Below are positions 61,160 to 64,000 of a stretch of DNA of 64,000 nt, one piece after another. Origin of the DNA: Prevotella melaninogenica (GTDB taxonomy: Bacteria > Bacteroidota > Bacteroidia > Bacteroidales > Bacteroidaceae); the NCBI RefSeq assembly GCF_018127925.1, contig NZ_CP072348.1:1222001-1286000 (forward strand), read 5' to 3'. A program made the position numbers and the translations under genes. Position 1 is the stretch's first letter. Each line of letters begins with the position of its first letter. The notes under the pieces are model-generated. The model did not search any database. It saw only the letters and a list, made by a program, of their open reading frames with translations, and had not been told where the DNA came from.

Positions 61160-62503
61160 TTACTTACACAAATCGCAACCTTCACACTTATCAAGCTCAC
61201 CACGGAAACGCTTCTCTACCAAATGGTGGAGACGGTCGCGCAGTGGTTCAAGCTCCATCTTATCAATTACCTCATTGATAAAGGCAAACTCAAGGAGGAG
61301 CTTTGCTTCTTTCTTATCAATACCACGCTGCTGCATGTAGAAGAGCGCAGCATCATTAAGCTGTCCTACTGTTGAACCATGATTACACTGAACATCATCA
61401 GCATAAATCTCAAGCATTGGCTGGGTGAACATACGAGCTGTCTTGCTGGCACAAAGGTTACGGTTGTTCTCTTGTGAAAGCGTCTTCTGCGCGCCCTTGC
61501 GAACAAGAACACGACCAGCAAAAGCACCAACTGCATTATCATCAAGTACGTACTTGTAAAGTTCGTTACTTGTGCAATGAGGTACTTGATGGTCGATAAG
61601 CGTATTGTTGTCAACGTGCTGACTCTTATCAGCTATCACACAACCATTACAGAAACATTCGCTACCCTCTCCCTTGAAAACAAGGTCGAGCATATTGCGA
61701 GTAACTCCGTTATGCAATGTAATGACATTGTGGCTTGCACGTGAATCACGCTGCTGCTCGATATATACATTCGACACGCGTACATTCTTTGCATGTGTTT
61801 CCTCAAGACAATTCAACTCAAGATTAGCATTCGCACCTACGTAGGCTTCGATTACCTGTGTAGCAAGGAAGTTACGGTCGTCAGCAGCATGGTCACAGAA
61901 GAGGAACTGCGCCTTAGCACCTTCTTCAAGAACAATGAGTACTCGACGGTTGACCATCAAGTCAACATCTGAACGAAGGATATTGATTACTTGTATGGTA
62001 CGCTCAAGCTGTACATTCTTAGGCACATAGATAAAGAGACCATCTTGTGCAAGCATTGTATTCAAAGCTGTTATCGCATCTGCCTCAGTATTGGCAAGAC
62101 GACCATAATACTTCGCAACCAACTCAGGACGCTCAGTTGCTACATGATTCAAGCTGTCAACAATAACACCATCATTAAGTTTTGCCTTTGGAAGTGACTT
62201 ACTGTAGAACTGATCATTCACTACGAAATAAAGAGAAGTGCTGAGATTTGGAACATCGCACTTGAAGGTATCATAAGGATTAACAGGAATCTCAAGACGG
62301 TTGAGATTCAATCCATAATCAGGTTCAAAGAGCTTTTGCATATCCGTGTACTTATAGCGTTCCACCTTCTTGGTAGGAAAGCCCTGTCGACGGAAGTCTT
62401 CAAAAGCCTTATCGCGTACCTCATTGAGCACAGGTGCAGCATGCTCTTTGATGAGTTGCTGCGCCTCTGTATAGAGGTCTATATATTGTTTTTCGCTTTG
62501 CAT
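61160..62503 (-). CDS. sufD: Fe-S assembly scaffold protein SufD
   Basis: Partner of SufB and SufC in the SufBCD scaffold. The N-terminus has GFPTKKVERYKYTDMQKLFE. The beta-helix core includes ALNTMLAQDGLFIYVPKNV, FLATQVIEAYVGANANLELN and HNVITLHNGVTRNMLDLVFK. The C-terminus has QPMLEIYADDVQCNHGSTVG and a terminal C-x-x-C-x-x-C pattern (CEGCDLC). 447 aa. It lies after sufC as expected. Confidence 0.96.
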   Translation of the reverse strand: MQSEKQYIDLYTEAQQLIKEHAAPVLNEVRDKAFEDFRRQGFPTKKVERYKYTDMQKLFEPDYGLNLNRLEIPVNPYDTFKCDVPNLSTSLYFVVNDQFYSKSLPKAKLNDGVIVDSLNHVATERPELVAKYYGRLANTEADAITALNTMLAQDGLFIYVPKNVQLERTIQVINILRSDVDLMVNRRVLIVLEEGAKAQFLFCDHAADDRNFLATQVIEAYVGANANLELNCLEETHAKNVRVSNVYIEQQRDSRASHNVITLHNGVTRNMLDLVFKGEGSECFCNGCVIADKSQHVDNNTLIDHQVPHCTSNELYKYVLDDNAVGAFAGRVLVRKGAQKTLSQENNRNLCASKTARMFTQPMLEIYADDVQCNHGSTVGQLNDAALFYMQQRGIDKKEAKLLLEFAFINEVIDKMELEPLRDRLHHLVEKRFRGELDKCEGCDLCK

Positions 62504-62602
62504 TGTAATTTCTTTTTGGAGGTTTTATCTAAAAGATAGCGGGACTAATACCACTCGTAATACTATTTTTATTAGAACTACAAGATACTCTTAAGCCACC
62601 GA

Positions 62603-63361
62603 TTATTCCTCTGCATCAACCTCTTCCTTAATCCAATCGTAACCGCGCTGCTCAATCTCCTTTGCAAGTTCAGGACCTGCAGTCTTCACGATACGACCCT
62701 TATAAAGCACATGGATAACATCTGGCTTAATCATCTCTAACAGACGCTCATAGTGCGTAATAACAATAGCTGAAGTCGTTTCATTGTGCATCTTGTTTAC
62801 ACCCTCAGCCACGATACGCATAGCATCAACGTCAAGACCAGAGTCTGTCTCATCAAGAATACTAAGCTTTGGCTCTAACATTGCCATCTGGAAAATCTCG
62901 TTGCGCTTCTTCTCACCACCAGAGAAGCCTTCATTTACACTACGGCGAGAGAGATTTGAATCCATCCCAACCAACTGACGTTTCTCACGCATAAGTGCCA
63001 TAAACTCTGCAGCCTTCATTGGCTCTAATCCTTCATAGGCACGCTTTGCATTGATAGCAGCCTTCATGAAGTTAGTCATACTTACGCCAGGTATCTCCAC
63101 TGGATACTGGAAAGACAAGAAGAGTCCTTCATGAGAACGCTCCTCTGGCTTCATCTCCAAGAGATTCTTACCATTAAACAATGCCATACCATCAGTTACC
63201 TCATAGAGAGGATTACCTGTAAGTACTGCACTCAGTGTTGACTTACCAGATCCATTAGGACCCATAATAGCATGAATCTCACCATCTTTAATTGTGAGGT
63301 TGATGCCTCTTAATATTTCTTTGCCTGCGATGGTTGCATGCAGGTTTCTTACTTCTAACAT
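62603..63361 (-). CDS. sufC: Fe-S assembly ATPase SufC
   Basis: ABC-type ATPase of the SufBCD complex. Walker A GPNGSGKST with K40, the SufC-specific VNEGFSGGEKKRNEIFQMAM (signature motif), Walker B LSILDETDSGLDVDA, and the switch histidine in VITHYERLL. 252 aa, the normal length. It is soluble, with no membrane domain. Confidence 0.98.
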   Translation of the reverse strand: MLEVRNLHATIAGKEILRGINLTIKDGEIHAIMGPNGSGKSTLSAVLTGNPLYEVTDGMALFNGKNLLEMKPEERSHEGLFLSFQYPVEIPGVSMTNFMKAAINAKRAYEGLEPMKAAEFMALMREKRQLVGMDSNLSRRSVNEGFSGGEKKRNEIFQMAMLEPKLSILDETDSGLDVDAMRIVAEGVNKMHNETTSAIVITHYERLLEMIKPDVIHVLYKGRIVKTAGPELAKEIEQRGYDWIKEEVDAEE

Positions 63362-63373
63362 ATTATCTTTGCT

Positions 63374-63778
63374 TTAATTTTCTTTCACTAAAAATGAATT
63401 AACAACATCTAACAACGTATCGAATATGAAATCAGAAAAGTGATACTCACCACGAGCCATCTTTTCGATTCTCTCTTGCTCTATTTGCTCTTCAAGGAGC
63501 GAGGACGAATAAGCATCTTTACCAAAGAAAGACTTTGATTTCTTCTTATAAGGTGGTAAGTTACCTATCATCTCCGAGCCCGTAACTGTACGATAGAGAC
63601 GAGTGTCAAAGGGCTTGGGTGTATACGGTAGCCCCATCACAGACTGGCATGTAATCGATGTATCCTGCTTCACTTGCTCATCAATCAAATATTTCTGCCA
63701 CGGCTTTATTTGCCATGACTGGGCTTGAAGCATTGTTGTTAGCAGCAAGCCAGACGTGATAAGAATGACCTTTCGCAT
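63374..63778 (-). CDS. exported protein of unknown function inside the suf operon
   Basis: 134 aa with a signal peptide (ILITSGLLLTTMLQAQ) and a mature part rich in charged and aromatic residues (SWQIKPWQKYLIDEQVKQD, then PPYKKKSKSFFGKDAYSSS and IEQERIEKMARGEYHF). It resembles the short secreted DUF4858-type proteins found in Bacteroidetes; I am not certain of the number. It lies between sufB and sufC, 12 bases upstream of sufC, and so is cotranscribed with them. An exported protein in a cytoplasmic Fe-S operon is odd. Confidence 0.75.
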   Translation of the reverse strand: MRKVILITSGLLLTTMLQAQSWQIKPWQKYLIDEQVKQDTSITCQSVMGLPYTPKPFDTRLYRTVTGSEMIGNLPPYKKKSKSFFGKDAYSSSLLEEQIEQERIEKMARGEYHFSDFIFDTLLDVVNSFLVKEN

Positions 63779-63796
63779 GTTGTATATTCAGTTATA

Positions 63797-64000
63797 TTAT
63801 CCTACCGTTCCTTCAAGTGTTACAGAGAGTAGTTTTTGTGCCTCAACAGCAAATTCCATTGGAAGCTTATTGAGTACGTCCTTAGCATATCCATTGACGA
63901 TCAAACCAACAGCATCTTCAGTAGGAATACCACGCTGATTGCAATAGAAAAGCTGGTCCTCACTAATCTTCGAAGTGGTAGCCTCATGCTCAACAATAGC
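63797..64000 (-). CDS. sufB: Fe-S assembly protein SufB (C-terminal part only)
   Basis: The last 67 residues of SufB before the window edge: [40 protein letters not shown] and [20 protein letters not shown], ending in GTVG and TAA. The start lies beyond 64000. SufB is the main scaffold on which the cluster is built. It is upstream of the exported DUF protein and sufC on the same strand, in the normal sufB-first order. Confidence 0.95.
   Translation of the reverse strand, partial: AIVEHEATTSKISEDQLFYCNQRGIPTEDAVGLIVNGYAKDVLNKLPMEFAVEAQKLLSVTLEGTVG

Overview
The window is chromosomal DNA from a Bacteroidales bacterium, almost certainly an oral-type Prevotella (close to the P. melaninogenica group by protein character; the species call is inference). 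The evidence is the Bacteroidetes promoter signature (a -33 TTTG or TTG, then a -7 TAnnTTTG) in front of many genes, the weakness of Shine-Dalgarno sites, a type III glutamine synthetase, SusC/SusD and fimbrillin outer-membrane systems, an HU protein of the Bacteroidetes-specific kind, and a low-GC, gene-dense layout with long repeat-rich spacers.

Layout. 1-6.6 kb: the end of a membrane-anchored AraC regulator, a candidate small RNA, glnN, and a two-gene acyltransferase operon resembling the glycine-lipid synthases GlsA/GlsB. 6.5-23.1 kb: a complete division and cell-wall (dcw) cluster in one direction, mraZ-rsmH-ftsL-ftsI-murE-mraY-murD-ftsW-murG-murC-ftsQ-ftsA-ftsZ, opened by a textbook MraZ operator and closed by a terminator. 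23.3-26.6 kb: a small membrane protein, a YeiH-type transporter, recO, and a tRNA-Glu/rpsT unit. 26.8-33.2 kb: hemN-hemG (late haem synthesis), then a TonB-dependent receptor with an MFS permease. 33.3-38.9 kb: gyrB, an HU-like protein and a fimbrillin lipoprotein preceded by a 55-residue ORF and a long leader. 38.9-45.8 kb: AraC regulator, DUF3109 protein, two tandem uracil-DNA glycosylases, two low-complexity secreted proteins (Cys-rich and Lys-rich), and gpmI. 46-49.5 kb: three tandem stand-alone TonB C-terminal-domain proteins and a TPR membrane lipoprotein. 49.6-57.3 kb: SGNH esterase, WYL regulator and a SusD/SusC pair. 58.7-64 kb: rnhB, a small membrane protein and a suf Fe-S operon (sufB-DUF-sufC-sufD-sufS) cut by the window edge.

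The genes are mostly familiar; the spacers are the surprising part. At least ten intergenic places carry arrays with a strict 22-bp period (23 bp in places in one array), built from several unrelated sequences: GTGC...GCAC units, TCATGA dyads, TATA dyads, and a fourth core type. In the GTGC and TCATGA arrays two kinds of dyad alternate about every 11 bp. Other spacers carry 8-bp, 9-bp or 7-bp tandem units that run into the 3' ends of genes. There are also MITE-like elements. Two inverted copies (42807-43458 and 57496-58081) have matching terminal inverted repeats starting GGTTCTTCCGTTAAA and 8-bp target duplications (one perfect, one 7/8). They differ by exactly one 66-bp insertion, and each carries one of the 22-bp arrays inside it. 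A different element with long inverted ends lies next to one of them, and a third family of about 95 bp is present twice.

Limits: functions are assigned by reading protein sequence without a database search; promoters and terminators are pattern calls; start codons were moved where a -7 box, a signal peptide or family length demanded it.
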